From the NCBI RefSeq assembly GCF_031954525.1, contig NZ_CP134867.1:186001-250000 (forward strand): a stretch of DNA of 64,000 nt, read 5' to 3'. The notes under the pieces are model-generated. The model was not told where the DNA came from and searched no databases. It was given only the letters and a program-made list of their open reading frames with translations. Made by a program: the position numbers and the translations under genes. Position 1 is the stretch's first letter. Every line of letters starts with the position of its first letter. The stretch is from Dyella sp. BiH032. Its GTDB lineage: Bacteria > Pseudomonadota > Gammaproteobacteria > Xanthomonadales > Rhodanobacteraceae. Positions 17,402-25,314 of the stretch are shown one piece after another.

Positions 17402-17878
17402 TCAGCCTTCCAACTGCGACAGCGGTAGTGCCGCCGGCCGCTTCACCGTGCGCAGCACGAAACTCGAATTCACATCCGCCACGCCGGAGGCGTTGAGCAG
17501 GCGATCGAGCAGGAAGCGGGAGAAATGCTGCAAGTCGGCGACGTAGACGTGCATCAGATAATCCATGTCGCCCGTCAGTGCGTAGCAGGCCACGATCTCG
17601 TCCCATTCGTTCACTTGCCGCACGAAGCGTTCGATCGACTCGCTCTCGTGCTTGGCCAGCTGCACGCGCACGAAGGCCTGCAGGCCCAGCCCCACCGCCT
17701 CCGGGTCCACCTGGGCGCTATAGCCGGTGAGGATGCCCTCGCCTTCCAGCCGCTGCAGGCGGCGCAGGCAAGCCGAGGGAGACAGGCTCACGCGCTCGGC
17801 CAATTCGGCGTTGGTGATGCGCCCTTCGCTCTGCAGGACGGCAAGCATGCGCAGATCGGTACGATCGAGGTTGGCCAT
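17402..17878 (-). CDS. Lrp/AsnC-family transcriptional regulator
   Basis: The 158-residue product has an N-terminal helix-turn-helix (LDRTDLRMLAVLQSEGRITN and LSPSACLRRLQRLEGEGIL). The C-terminal RAM/AsnC effector domain contains the family motif VACYALTGDMDYLMHVYVAD. It is divergent from phhA with 156 bases between starts. The closest guess is a regulator of phenylalanine or branched amino-acid use that senses an amino acid through the RAM domain. Its binding sites are probably the palindromes at 17910-17945. Confidence 0.92.
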   Translation of the reverse strand: MANLDRTDLRMLAVLQSEGRITNAELAERVSLSPSACLRRLQRLEGEGILTGYSAQVDPEAVGLGLQAFVRVQLAKHESESIERFVRQVNEWDEIVACYALTGDMDYLMHVYVADLQHFSRFLLDRLLNASGVADVNSSFVLRTVKRPAALPLSQLEG

Positions 17879-17909
17879 GCAAGATGCTCCGGTGTTGCGT
17901 CAGCGAAAC

Positions 17910-17945
17910 GCAATAATATTGCACTTTTCTCGCATTACAGTGCAA
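17910..17945. promoter_or_regulatory. Palindromes in the Lrp/phhA divergent region
   Basis: GCAATAATATTGC (17910-17922) is a perfect 13-base palindrome with an AT-rich centre, as Lrp-type proteins prefer. Overlapping it, TTGCAC (17919-17924) and GTGCAA (17940-17945) form a wider inverted repeat. This is an AT-rich island in an otherwise GC-rich region between two divergent genes, and it is a plausible operator for both. Confidence 0.5.
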
Positions 17946-18034
17946 CAAAACAACCTTCATGCGCGGTCTTCGCCGTATCCTGTTGATCGGCTGGCCCGAT
18001 CGGGGTTGGCGATCACGTTCACCGGAGGCCCGCC

Positions 18035-18928
18035 ATGGACCACAGCACGCCACGCAAAGTCGAACACCAGCAGACCGATCGCGGTTACGTGCCGGTGTAC
18101 GCCACCGGCGTGGTGGAGCAACCGTGGTCCGGCTACACCCGCACCGACCATGACGTGTGGAACACCCTCTACGCGCGCCAGCGCGAGCTCCTGAAAGGCC
18201 GCGCCTGCCAGGAGTTCCTCGACGGCGTGGAGCGCTTCGGCATGGGCGAGAATGGCATTCCGAAGTTCGCCGATCTCAACCAGGTGCTGGGCAAGACCAC
18301 CGGTTGGGAGCTGGTCGCGGTCGAAGGCCTGCTGCCGGACGAAGTGTTCTTCGATCATCTCGCCAACCGCCGTTTCCCGGTCAGCTGGTGGATCCGCCGG
18401 CCTGACCAGCTCGATTACCTCAGCGAACCGGACCTGTTCCACGACCTGTTCGGCCACGTGCCGCTGCTGCTCAACCCGGTGTTCGCCGACTACATGCAGG
18501 CCTATGGCCGCGGCGGCATGAAAGCGTTCGGCATCGGCCCGGAGGCGCTGATGAACCTGACGCGCCTGTACTGGTATACGGTGGAGTTCGGCCTGATCAA
18601 CACCGGCGAAGGCATGCGCATCTATGGTGCGGGCATCCTCAGCTCCAAGGGCGAGTCGATCTACTGCCTGGATTCACCCGCGCCGAACCGCATCGGCTTC
18701 GGCCTGGAGCGCGTGATGAACACACGCTACCGCATCGATACCTACCAACAGACGTATTTCGTGATCGACAGCTTCGAGCAGTTGTTCGACGCGACGCGGC
18801 CGGACTTCACGCCGATCTATGCAGCGCTGAAGACGGGTCAGCCGCACGCCGCCGCCGACGTGCTCGACACCGATCGCGTGTTCAACCGCGGCACGCGCGA
18901 AGGCTTCGCGACAGACGCAGACACGTGA
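18035..18928 (+). CDS. phhA: Phenylalanine 4-monooxygenase
   Basis: The 297-residue product converts L-phenylalanine to L-tyrosine using tetrahydrobiopterin, oxygen and non-heme iron in the cytoplasm. The iron ligands are visible: H136 and H141 in EPDLFHDLFGHVPLL and E184 in YWYTVEFGLI. Length matches the monofunctional bacterial enzymes. GGAGG (18023-18027) is a strong ribosome-binding site. It is divergent from a Lrp-type regulator and ends in a clear terminator at 18963. No pterin carbinolamine dehydratase (phhB) gene is in the window. Confidence 0.97.
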   Translation: MDHSTPRKVEHQQTDRGYVPVYATGVVEQPWSGYTRTDHDVWNTLYARQRELLKGRACQEFLDGVERFGMGENGIPKFADLNQVLGKTTGWELVAVEGLLPDEVFFDHLANRRFPVSWWIRRPDQLDYLSEPDLFHDLFGHVPLLLNPVFADYMQAYGRGGMKAFGIGPEALMNLTRLYWYTVEFGLINTGEGMRIYGAGILSSKGESIYCLDSPAPNRIGFGLERVMNTRYRIDTYQQTYFVIDSFEQLFDATRPDFTPIYAALKTGQPHAAADVLDTDRVFNRGTREGFATDADT

Positions 18929-18962
18929 AACGGTTTCGCTCGCCTTCCTGGCTCCACTTATG

Positions 18963-18988
18963 AAAAGGCCCGCATCTGCGGGCCTTTT
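18963..18988 (+). terminator. Rho-independent terminator after phhA
   Basis: AAAAGGCCCGC (18963-18973) pairs with GCGGGCCTTTT (18978-18988) around a four-base loop ATCT. The T-rich 3' arm and A-rich 5' arm make it usable in both directions. It begins 34 bases after the phhA stop. Confidence 0.85.
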
Positions 18989-19007
18989 GCTTGCGAACAG
19001 CGGGAAG

Positions 19008-19023
19008 TGTGATGCACGACACA
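19008..19023 (+). promoter_or_regulatory. CRP/Clp-like site upstream of ompW
   Basis: TGTGATGCACGACACA matches the CRP-type consensus TGTGA-N6-TCACA at nine of ten positions. Xanthomonadales have a CRP-like regulator (Clp) recognising this type of sequence. It lies 123 bases before the ompW-like start. The match could arise by chance. Confidence 0.35.
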
Positions 19024-19066
19024 CGTGCGGCGGATCGTCGCGTTCGCTCTTCACAAAGCCTTGCAA

Positions 19067-19080
19067 TTGATTCAGATCAG
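19067..19080 (+). promoter_or_regulatory. FNR/ANR-like box upstream of ompW
   Basis: TTGATTCAGATCAG matches the FNR consensus TTGAT-N4-ATCAA at nine of ten positions. Its centre is about 72 bases before the ATG at 19146, compatible with a class II activator position near -41 if transcription starts at about 19115. A confident -10 element was not found. ompW genes of enterobacteria are known FNR targets. Confidence 0.5.
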
Positions 19081-19145
19081 ATGCGCGGCCACGGCGCAGG
19101 GCCAGCATGGATGCGCTACTCCGATACGTCACTCAAGGACACACC

Positions 19146-19751
19146 ATGAAGACCCTGCTCCCGCTGCTGGCCGCGGCCAGCCTGGCTATTGCTTTGCCCG
19201 CTCACGCCGACGAAGGCCCGTGGGTGCTGCGCTTTGGCGCGCACGCGGTCGATCCGAAATCCGACAACGGCACCTTGGCCGGCATGAAGGCCAAGGTCAG
19301 CGGCGATCTGAAGCCAACCGCCAGCATCGAATACATGGCCACGCCGAACTGGGGCGCCGAATTGCTGGTGGCCGCCCCGTTCCGCCACAACGTGCGCCTC
19401 AACGGCACTAAGGTCGCCGAAGCGCACCAGCTGCCGCCGGTGCTGGGTGTGAACTATCACTTCCTGACCGACCAGACCGTCTCGCCCTTCGTCGGCCTGG
19501 GCGTGAATTACACGCGCTTCTTCAACGTCGACGGCAAGGGGCCGCTGAAGGGCGCCGATGTGAAGATCGACAGCAGCTGGGGCGTGGCTGCGCATGCGGG
19601 CGTGGACGTGAAGATCGCGCCGCGCTGGAGCATCACGGCCGACGTGCGCTGGATCGATCTGTCCAGCGACGTGAAGGTCGAAGGCGCGAAAGTGGGCCAC
19701 GTCACCGTCAACCCGCTGGTGTACGGCGTGAGCTTCGCCTACCGCTTCTGA
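19146..19751 (+). CDS. ompW: OmpW-family outer-membrane protein
   Basis: The 201-residue product has a signal peptide (MKTLLPLLAAASLAIALPAHA) and an eight-stranded beta-barrel pattern ending in the aromatic terminus SFAYRF. OmpW landmarks are visible, including PTASIEYMATPNWGAELLVA, LGVNYHF and SPFVGLGVNYTRFF. OmpW forms a narrow hydrophobic channel in the outer membrane. The start at 19146 is preceded by AAGGACA; an earlier in-frame ATG at 19107 lacks a signal-like beginning. Sites upstream suggest oxygen and catabolite control. Confidence 0.92.
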   Translation: MKTLLPLLAAASLAIALPAHADEGPWVLRFGAHAVDPKSDNGTLAGMKAKVSGDLKPTASIEYMATPNWGAELLVAAPFRHNVRLNGTKVAEAHQLPPVLGVNYHFLTDQTVSPFVGLGVNYTRFFNVDGKGPLKGADVKIDSSWGVAAHAGVDVKIAPRWSITADVRWIDLSSDVKVEGAKVGHVTVNPLVYGVSFAYRF

Positions 19752-19777
19752 GGTTCCGCTCTCTCCGCGGGGAGCGA

Positions 19778-19811
19778 CGCGGGCCACAGCTACCCGGTGG
19801 CCCGCGTTTTT
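19778..19811 (+). terminator. Rho-independent terminator after ompW
   Basis: CGCGGGCCAC (19778-19787) and GTGGCCCGCG (19797-19806) form a 10-bp stem with a nine-base loop, followed by TTTTT (19807-19811). It lies 27 bases after the ompW stop and 20 bases before the end of the convergent RES gene. Confidence 0.9.
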
Positions 19812-19830
19812 CTTCTCGTGGCGACGGCGT

Positions 19831-20529
19831 TCATCGCACCGGTTTCTTGCCGCGCTTGAGTTCGCTCACCGTGAGCACTTTCGCGATGCGCTGGCCGTCC
19901 CAGCAGTAGCGCAGGTGTTCGGCCTGCACGCACGGCGCCACGCAGTCGGGATAGAACACCGCCACGCACTCGCCGCCGGGGTGGCGCACGCTGTCGTACA
20001 CGATGCCGTCCGAGCCGTTCTCGCGCAGCCGCCGCGCCAGCGCGACGCCGGCGACGTAGCTGTCTGGATCGTGTTCCGCCGGCCAACCCCCGCGCAGGTC
20101 ATGCAGCTTGGCTTGCACGCTCGTGCGGTAGCAGCGCATCTCCACGTCGCAGGGCGGTTCGGCGGTGGCGGCGAGGAAGCGCTCGCGGTGGTAGACGGTT
20201 TCTTCCACCGCGGTGATCAGGCTGTGCGCGGCATAGAACACGCCCCAAGTGCCGTCGGAGAAGCGGCTGCCATCGGGGTTGAGATGCGTGAAGGCGGCCA
20301 TCACCGGCGTCGTGCCAGGTCCGCTCACGCGGCGCTCCTTCGGCACCAGCGGCAGCACGCCGAGTTCGTCGCGGATGCGCGGATTGGTCATCGCCTCGAT
20401 GGCGAACAGTGCGTCGAGGTCGCCAGGATCGGCGATGCGGTCGTACACGCCCACCGGCGGAAAGCGGCTGGGCACGATGCGGTAGGCATGGCTCCAACGG
20501 ATGCGTTTCAGGGGCGGCGTGTCTGCCAT
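19831..20529 (-). CDS. RES-domain toxin
   Basis: The 232-residue product belongs to the RES family of toxins, which deplete NAD+ by phosphorolysis or hydrolysis, or ADP-ribosylate a target. The three namesake residues are placed in SHAYRIVPSRFPP (Arg), AAHSLITAVEETVYHRERF (Glu) and the C-terminal DSVRHPGGECVAVFYP block. The gene directly upstream encodes a DUF2384/Xre antitoxin, 78 bases away, the usual antitoxin-first order. It is longer than many RES toxins (about 150-160 residues) because of an N-terminal extension of about 70 residues, as in longer RES members. Confidence 0.85.
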   Translation of the reverse strand: MADTPPLKRIRWSHAYRIVPSRFPPVGVYDRIADPGDLDALFAIEAMTNPRIRDELGVLPLVPKERRVSGPGTTPVMAAFTHLNPDGSRFSDGTWGVFYAAHSLITAVEETVYHRERFLAATAEPPCDVEMRCYRTSVQAKLHDLRGGWPAEHDPDSYVAGVALARRLRENGSDGIVYDSVRHPGGECVAVFYPDCVAPCVQAEHLRYCWDGQRIAKVLTVSELKRGKKPVR

Positions 20530-20607
20530 GACGTCTCTAGTCCTGCCGGGGCGACGAAGTATGCGGCCCCGAGGTATCGCCGACTGCGACGCGCGCCGCG
20601 GCGGCGA

Positions 20608-21003
20608 TCACCAGCCACGCTGCGCGTCGAGGTACTGGCGCACCACGTAGAGATCGGCCACGTTGCCCGAGAGCATGCGCTGCATCGCCGATCCGCCGCC
20701 GAACAGCGGCGCCGTGTTGGGCTTGTGGACCCACGCGTCGGCCTGCTTGGCGTCGGTGAACAGGATCTGCAGGTCCTTGTAGATGCCGAGCAGATAGCTG
20801 ATGCGCTCCAGCACGTCGCGACTCAGGCTGCCTTCCTGCTGGCGCTTCCACTTGTAGAAGGTCGATTCCGGGGGATCGCCCAGCAGCTTGCGCTGGTCGC
20901 TGATGCGCAGGTCCCAGTGTTCGGCGAGCTTGAAGAAAGCGCGCAACGCCGGCCCACCGAGTTCGGCCGTGGGGACGGCTTCGGGTTGGAGGTGCGCCGC
21001 CAT
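20608..21003 (-). CDS. Xre/MbcA/ParS-type antitoxin (DUF2384)
   Basis: The 131-residue product has an N-terminal Xre-like helix-turn-helix (around LRISDQRKLLGDPPESTFYK) and the C-terminal antitoxin domain LERISYLLGIYKDLQILFTD. It ends with the RES-neutralising tail containing NTAPLFGGGSAMQRMLSGNV, a motif typical of ParS/MbcA antitoxins. AAGGAG lies eight bases before the ATG at 21003. It should neutralise the RES toxin and repress the shared promoter. A CATATATG palindrome at 21042-21049 lies in the expected promoter region. Confidence 0.88.
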   Translation of the reverse strand: MAAHLQPEAVPTAELGGPALRAFFKLAEHWDLRISDQRKLLGDPPESTFYKWKRQQEGSLSRDVLERISYLLGIYKDLQILFTDAKQADAWVHKPNTAPLFGGGSAMQRMLSGNVADLYVVRQYLDAQRGW

Positions 21004-21103
21004 TATCGACTCTCCTTGTGAAGTTGACGTGCAGTCTACTCCATATATGCACCCGACGCCACCGACGGCCAAGCTCCTGCCTCGGGGCCGGCAGGCACCC
21101 GGA

Positions 21104-22900
21104 TCAGGACTTGCCGCCGCCCGTGGCGCCGGCGTCCCTGGCGCAATCGCAGCCAAAGTCCGGCGCCGGTCCGCCCTCCTGAATGAAGCGGTCGATTCGC
21201 TGCTCCAGCACCGGCAGCGGGACGGAACCGATCTGCAGCAGCGTGTCGTGGAAATGGCGCAAGTCGAACTTCGTGCCCAGCTCCTGCTCGGCCTTGCGGC
21301 GCAGCTCGAGGATCTTCAGGTAGCCCAGCTCGTACGACAGCGCCTGTCCGGGCCAGCTGATGTAGCGGTCCACCTCGTTGGCGATCTCGCGCGCCGACAG
21401 CGCCGTGTTGTCGGTGAGGTAATCGATGGCCTGCTGCCGGCTCCAGCCCATGTGGTGAATGCCGGTGTCCACGACGAGCCGGCAGGCACGCCACATCTGG
21501 TAGGTGAGATAACCGAAGCGATCGTAGGGCGTCTTGTAGATGCCCATCTCGTTGCCGAGGTATTCCGAGTACAGGCCCCAGCCCTCGCCGTAGGCGGAAA
21601 TGTAGCCCTCGCGGCGGAACGCGGGCTGGCCCTTCTGCTCGGCGGCCAGCGCCAGCTGCAGGGAATGGCCCGGCGCGGATTCATGCAGGGTCAGTGCCGC
21701 CACGTTGTACAGCGGACGCGACGGCAGGTCGTAGGTGTTCACCAGATAGGCGCTCGCGCCGCCGCGGCCGGAGGTGTAGTAGGGCGCGATATCCGGCGCC
21801 ACCGGCACGATGGCGAAGCGCTGCCGCGGCAGGCGACCGAAGAACTTGCCGAGCTGGCCGTCCACCTGCTTGGCCACCCAGGCGCTGCGCATCAGCAGCT
21901 CGTCGGGCGTCTTGGCGTGGAACTGCGCGTCGGTACGCAGGAATGTCAGGAACTCGGCGAAGCTGCCCTTGAAGCCGGTCTCCTGCATGGTCTTGACCAT
22001 CTCGGCGTGGATCTTCGCCACCTGTTCCAGGCCGACCTGGTGAATGGCGCCGGGGTCGAGGTCCAGCGTGGTGTATTCGACGATCTGCTGCCGATACCAG
22101 GCCTTGCCGTCCGGCATCGCCTCGGCTGCGAGCGTGGTGCGTGCGTGCGGCACGTATTCCTCGCGGAAGAACTTCAGCAGTGCGGCATAGGCGGGGATCA
22201 CCTTCCCCGCGATGGTCTGCTTCGCTTCCTCGCGCATCCGCGCCGCCGCCTCGGCGGGCACGCTCGGCGGCATGTGTTCGAACGGCTTGTAGAAACTGCT
22301 CTGCGTCGGGTCTTTCAGGTTCGCCACCGCGGCGATGGAGACGTCGCGTCCGTCGAGCACCTCGCGCGGCACCGTGAAACCGCGGTTCAAGCCGTCGCGC
22401 ATGTTGTCCGTCTGCTGCGCGAAGTACGCGGGCACCTGGCCGAGGCGGTCGAGGTAGCGGCGATAGTCCTGGGGAGTGCGCAGGTCGTCTGCATTGAGCA
22501 CGTAGCCCAGGTCGCTCCAGAACGCCGAATCGCTGTTGAACGGCATCTGCCATTGCTTGAAGCGCTGCGCGGCGAGCAGGTTCTGGATCTGCGCGCGGTA
22601 CACGGCGTAGTTGATCCGGTCCTCCGCGCCGAGCTGCTTGGGATCGATCGTTCCCAGGTCGTCCAGCGTCTTCTGCCATACATCGAGCCGGCGCTGCTGG
22701 CTGGCCGCGTCGACGTCGTCCAGGCGCGCGTTGCTCGGCTGTGCCTCGCCGGCGTTGCTGATCCCGGCCTGCCCATTGCGCCAGGCCCATTCCTGCTCGT
22801 AGATCCGGCGAAAGCGCGCGGTGGCGTCCTGGGCCCAGGCGGGTGCGGCGAGGGCCAGCGCGGCCAGCGCCAGCCAGGCCATGCGGGTAGAGTGCTTCAC
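21104..22900 (-). CDS. Secreted DUF885 family metallopeptidase-like protein
   Basis: The 598-residue product has a signal peptide (MKHSTRMAWLALAALALAAP, cleaved after AWAQ). It carries a DUF885 catalytic motif HESAPGH (H406, E407, H412), of the zinc-ligand/general-base type. The GTG start at 22900 is preferred over ATG 22882 because AAAGGA lies nine bases before it and it supplies the basic n-region; it also forms a GTGA overlap with the SulP stop. The protein is probably a periplasmic or secreted zinc peptidase. Substrates of this family are poorly known. An open frame continues across the SulP gene but is a shadow. Confidence 0.87.
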   Translation of the reverse strand: MKHSTRMAWLALAALALAAPAWAQDATARFRRIYEQEWAWRNGQAGISNAGEAQPSNARLDDVDAASQQRRLDVWQKTLDDLGTIDPKQLGAEDRINYAVYRAQIQNLLAAQRFKQWQMPFNSDSAFWSDLGYVLNADDLRTPQDYRRYLDRLGQVPAYFAQQTDNMRDGLNRGFTVPREVLDGRDVSIAAVANLKDPTQSSFYKPFEHMPPSVPAEAAARMREEAKQTIAGKVIPAYAALLKFFREEYVPHARTTLAAEAMPDGKAWYRQQIVEYTTLDLDPGAIHQVGLEQVAKIHAEMVKTMQETGFKGSFAEFLTFLRTDAQFHAKTPDELLMRSAWVAKQVDGQLGKFFGRLPRQRFAIVPVAPDIAPYYTSGRGGASAYLVNTYDLPSRPLYNVAALTLHESAPGHSLQLALAAEQKGQPAFRREGYISAYGEGWGLYSEYLGNEMGIYKTPYDRFGYLTYQMWRACRLVVDTGIHHMGWSRQQAIDYLTDNTALSAREIANEVDRYISWPGQALSYELGYLKILELRRKAEQELGTKFDLRHFHDTLLQIGSVPLPVLEQRIDRFIQEGGPAPDFGCDCARDAGATGGGKS

Positions 22901-24555
22901 TTGGTCGTGTCCTTTGCCTCGGCGACGGAAGAGGCCAGCACGGCATCCTCCACGCTCCAGTATTCCAATGCCTGTGGCGGAAGCTGGGGCAGCGCCATGC
23001 GCTCCAGCGCTTCGCGCGCGGCGTCTTTCAGCCGCGCGACGCGCAGCACGATACCGCGCGTATCCAGCCATGCGGTGAAATCGCCCAGCGACTCCAGCAC
23101 GGTGCCGTCCAGGTCCGGCGATTCCTCCAGGCTCAGCACCACCACGCGCAGTCCCTGGCGGTCGGCGGCGCGATGGCGCAGCTGCGCCAGCACGGCCTCG
23201 GCGTTGGCGAAGAACAGCGGTTCTTCCGGCCGCGCGATCAGCACACCCGGCACCTCGCGCGCATCTGAGTGCGCGGCGATGTCGACGAAGTCGTGACCAT
23301 CGGCGAGACGACCCAGCACGCTCAGCCGCGGCGAAGCAAGCCGGCGCAGCAGCATGATCAGGCTGAAGGCGATGGCGACCAGCAGGCCGTTGAGAATGCC
23401 CAGCGCCAGTACCGACAGCACCGCCGCCAGGGCGACGAGACGATCGCGGCGCCAGCGCAGGTAGGGCGTGAACACCGACAGGCGCAGCGACTTGCTCACC
23501 GCATGGATCACGATAGCCGCGAGCACCGGCATCGGGATGCGCTCGATCCACGGCAACAGGAACAGCACCATCAGCAGCACGCAGCCAGCCGCGACCAGCC
23601 CGGCCACGCGCGAACGCGCGCCCGCGGCCTCGTTGGCGGACGTCGCCGAATAGCCGGCGCCCACCGGCATGCCGTGCAGCAGGCCGGACGCGACGTTGGC
23701 CACGCCCAGTACCGCCAGGTCGCGATTCAGGGCCACCTTGTCGCCGTGCTTGAGCGCGAAGTTGCGGATCGAACCGTACGACTCGGCGTAGAGGATCAGC
23801 AGCAGCGCGGCGGCCAGCTCCACGCTCGGCAGCCACTGTTCGCCCGAAGGCCAGGTCGGCCACACCCACTGCGGGACCAGGTGCATCGCGCCCACCACCG
23901 CCACACCGTGCCGCGCCAGCCAGCCGGAAGCAGCCATGCCCAGGGCGATGGCGAGCAGGCTGCCGGGCAGCCCCTTCGTACGCTCGCAGGCGAACAGCAG
24001 CAGCAGCGCCACGGCGCCGGCCGCCAGCGCCCAGGGATCGGCTTGGCCGAGGTGGCCGGCCAGATCCGTCAGCAGCCGTGGCAAGAAGTCGCCGTGCAAC
24101 GCCGGCACGCCCAGCAAGCCGGGCAACTGCTTCAGCGCGATCACGCAGGCCAGGCCGAAGGTATAGCCGCGCAGCACGGGGCGCGCGATCAGATGCGAGA
24201 GGCCGCCAAGCCGCGCCGCGCCGGCGATCAGGAAGCACAACCCGGTCAGCACCACCAGGCCGGCCGCGACGGCGGCGCGCGAAGCGGCGTCGCCACCTTC
24301 CAGGGCGAGCGTGGCAGCGGCCAGCACCGCGGCTGACGACGAGGTGGCCGAGACGATGGCATAGCGGCTGCGGCCGAGCGCGCCGTAGCAGACCAGACCG
24401 GCGAACAGCGCCATCACGCCTGCCTGCGGCGCCAGGCCCGCGATGCCCGCATAGGCCACGGCTTCCGGCAGCAACAGGCCGGCGATGGCGGTACCGGCCA
24501 GCACGTCGGCCGCCAGGCTGCGCGCGGCCGGCGCAGTGGAAGGCTGCGCGTTCAC
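22897..24555 (-). CDS. SulP-family anion transporter with STAS domain
   Basis: The 552-residue product is an inner-membrane SulP/SLC26 transporter. The conserved first segment (TAIAGLLLPEAVAYAGIAGL) and the sulfate-transporter signature region (GYSATSANEAAGARSRVAGL) are visible. About 10-14 helices span residues 15-400, and a cytoplasmic STAS domain follows (about 430-540). The GTG at 24555 overlaps the preceding stop as GTGA; an ATG at 24573 is the alternative. Substrates in the family include sulfate, bicarbonate and dicarboxylates; this one is unknown. Confidence 0.9.
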   Translation of the reverse strand: MNAQPSTAPAARSLAADVLAGTAIAGLLLPEAVAYAGIAGLAPQAGVMALFAGLVCYGALGRSRYAIVSATSSSAAVLAAATLALEGGDAASRAAVAAGLVVLTGLCFLIAGAARLGGLSHLIARPVLRGYTFGLACVIALKQLPGLLGVPALHGDFLPRLLTDLAGHLGQADPWALAAGAVALLLLFACERTKGLPGSLLAIALGMAASGWLARHGVAVVGAMHLVPQWVWPTWPSGEQWLPSVELAAALLLILYAESYGSIRNFALKHGDKVALNRDLAVLGVANVASGLLHGMPVGAGYSATSANEAAGARSRVAGLVAAGCVLLMVLFLLPWIERIPMPVLAAIVIHAVSKSLRLSVFTPYLRWRRDRLVALAAVLSVLALGILNGLLVAIAFSLIMLLRRLASPRLSVLGRLADGHDFVDIAAHSDAREVPGVLIARPEEPLFFANAEAVLAQLRHRAADRQGLRVVVLSLEESPDLDGTVLESLGDFTAWLDTRGIVLRVARLKDAAREALERMALPQLPPQALEYWSVEDAVLASSVAEAKDTTK

Positions 24556-25169
24556 CCGATGACGCCGGTCCATCCCGGCAGGTAGGCCGCGTCGTGCGTG
24601 TGGGCATGCAACAGGGCGTCGTCCAGGGTCCGCTTGCTTACCTTGCCGCCGGACAGCGTCAGGCGGCGGCGATAGAAGTCCGCCCATAGGAATTCGGCGT
24701 ACGGCGTGACGTCCTTGGCGTAGCCCCCCGCTTCGCGCACACGCGCGGCGAGAGTGCGATACGGATCGTCGACGAGCTTGTCGAGGGTCGCTGGAAAAGT
24801 GTCGTAGGCGACGCGCTGGCCGCGAGCATCGTACGGATGCGCCCAGCGGTTGAATTCCATGGTGCGCCAGAACACCTCGTTCTCCAGCCAGGAGAAGTCA
24901 CGCTGCACCATCACCGGCACGCTCTTCACGCCCTCCTCGAGCAAGGCCAGGCCCAGGTGGTGGTGGTCGACGATATAGACCTTGTTCTTCGGCCCCAGCA
25001 CACCGGGAAACCAGTGCGCCTCGATCATCTCCTTGCGCTTCTTCTTGCCCAGGCTGCGCCAGATGTCGCGCTTCTGGGCGACTTCGGCCTTGCCGACGGT
25101 GAGCTGGGTGGGTCGCAGCTTGTCCGGCGCGACGTTGAGCAAGGGGTGGCGCACATGCGGCTCGGACAT
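24552..25169 (-). CDS. ParB-like nuclease domain protein (ParBc_2/sulfiredoxin fold)
   Basis: The 205-residue product matches the putative ParB-like nuclease family (PF08857 type). The conserved blocks are DKLRPTQLTVGKAEVAQKRD, a lysine-rich KKKRKEMIEAHWFPGV, and YIVDHHHLGLALLEEGVKSV. No helix-turn-helix follows, so it is not the chromosome-partitioning ParB. The fold is shared with sulfiredoxin and some free-serine kinases, so nuclease activity is an inference from family naming. It is the first gene of a three-gene unit whose members overlap by GTGA. Confidence 0.85.
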   Translation of the reverse strand: MSEPHVRHPLLNVAPDKLRPTQLTVGKAEVAQKRDIWRSLGKKKRKEMIEAHWFPGVLGPKNKVYIVDHHHLGLALLEEGVKSVPVMVQRDFSWLENEVFWRTMEFNRWAHPYDARGQRVAYDTFPATLDKLVDDPYRTLAARVREAGGYAKDVTPYAEFLWADFYRRRLTLSGGKVSKRTLDDALLHAHTHDAAYLPGWTGVIG

Positions 25170-25314
25170 GGACAGCTCCTTGGCGGACAGCGGGAACGGC
25201 GGCCGGGCCGAGCGTAGCCGAAACGCGGCGCGGCTTTTTGCGCCGAACGGCAGCCGCTCAGGGTGCGGCGGCTAGGCTACGCTGACCTTCCCCACCGCCG
25301 ACCATGGCCATTCC

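Noticed and set aside
21104..24607. An 1167-residue open frame on the minus strand
   Set aside because: Only the first 1.8 kb (DUF885 gene) is protein-like. The rest is an out-of-frame shadow of the SulP gene, whose own frame shows clear transporter motifs.
24552..25169. Chromosome-partitioning ParB as partner of the parS sites
   Set aside because: The protein lacks the ParB helix-turn-helix and C-terminal dimer domain and belongs to the short ParB-like nuclease/sulfiredoxin-fold group. The real parAB should be elsewhere.
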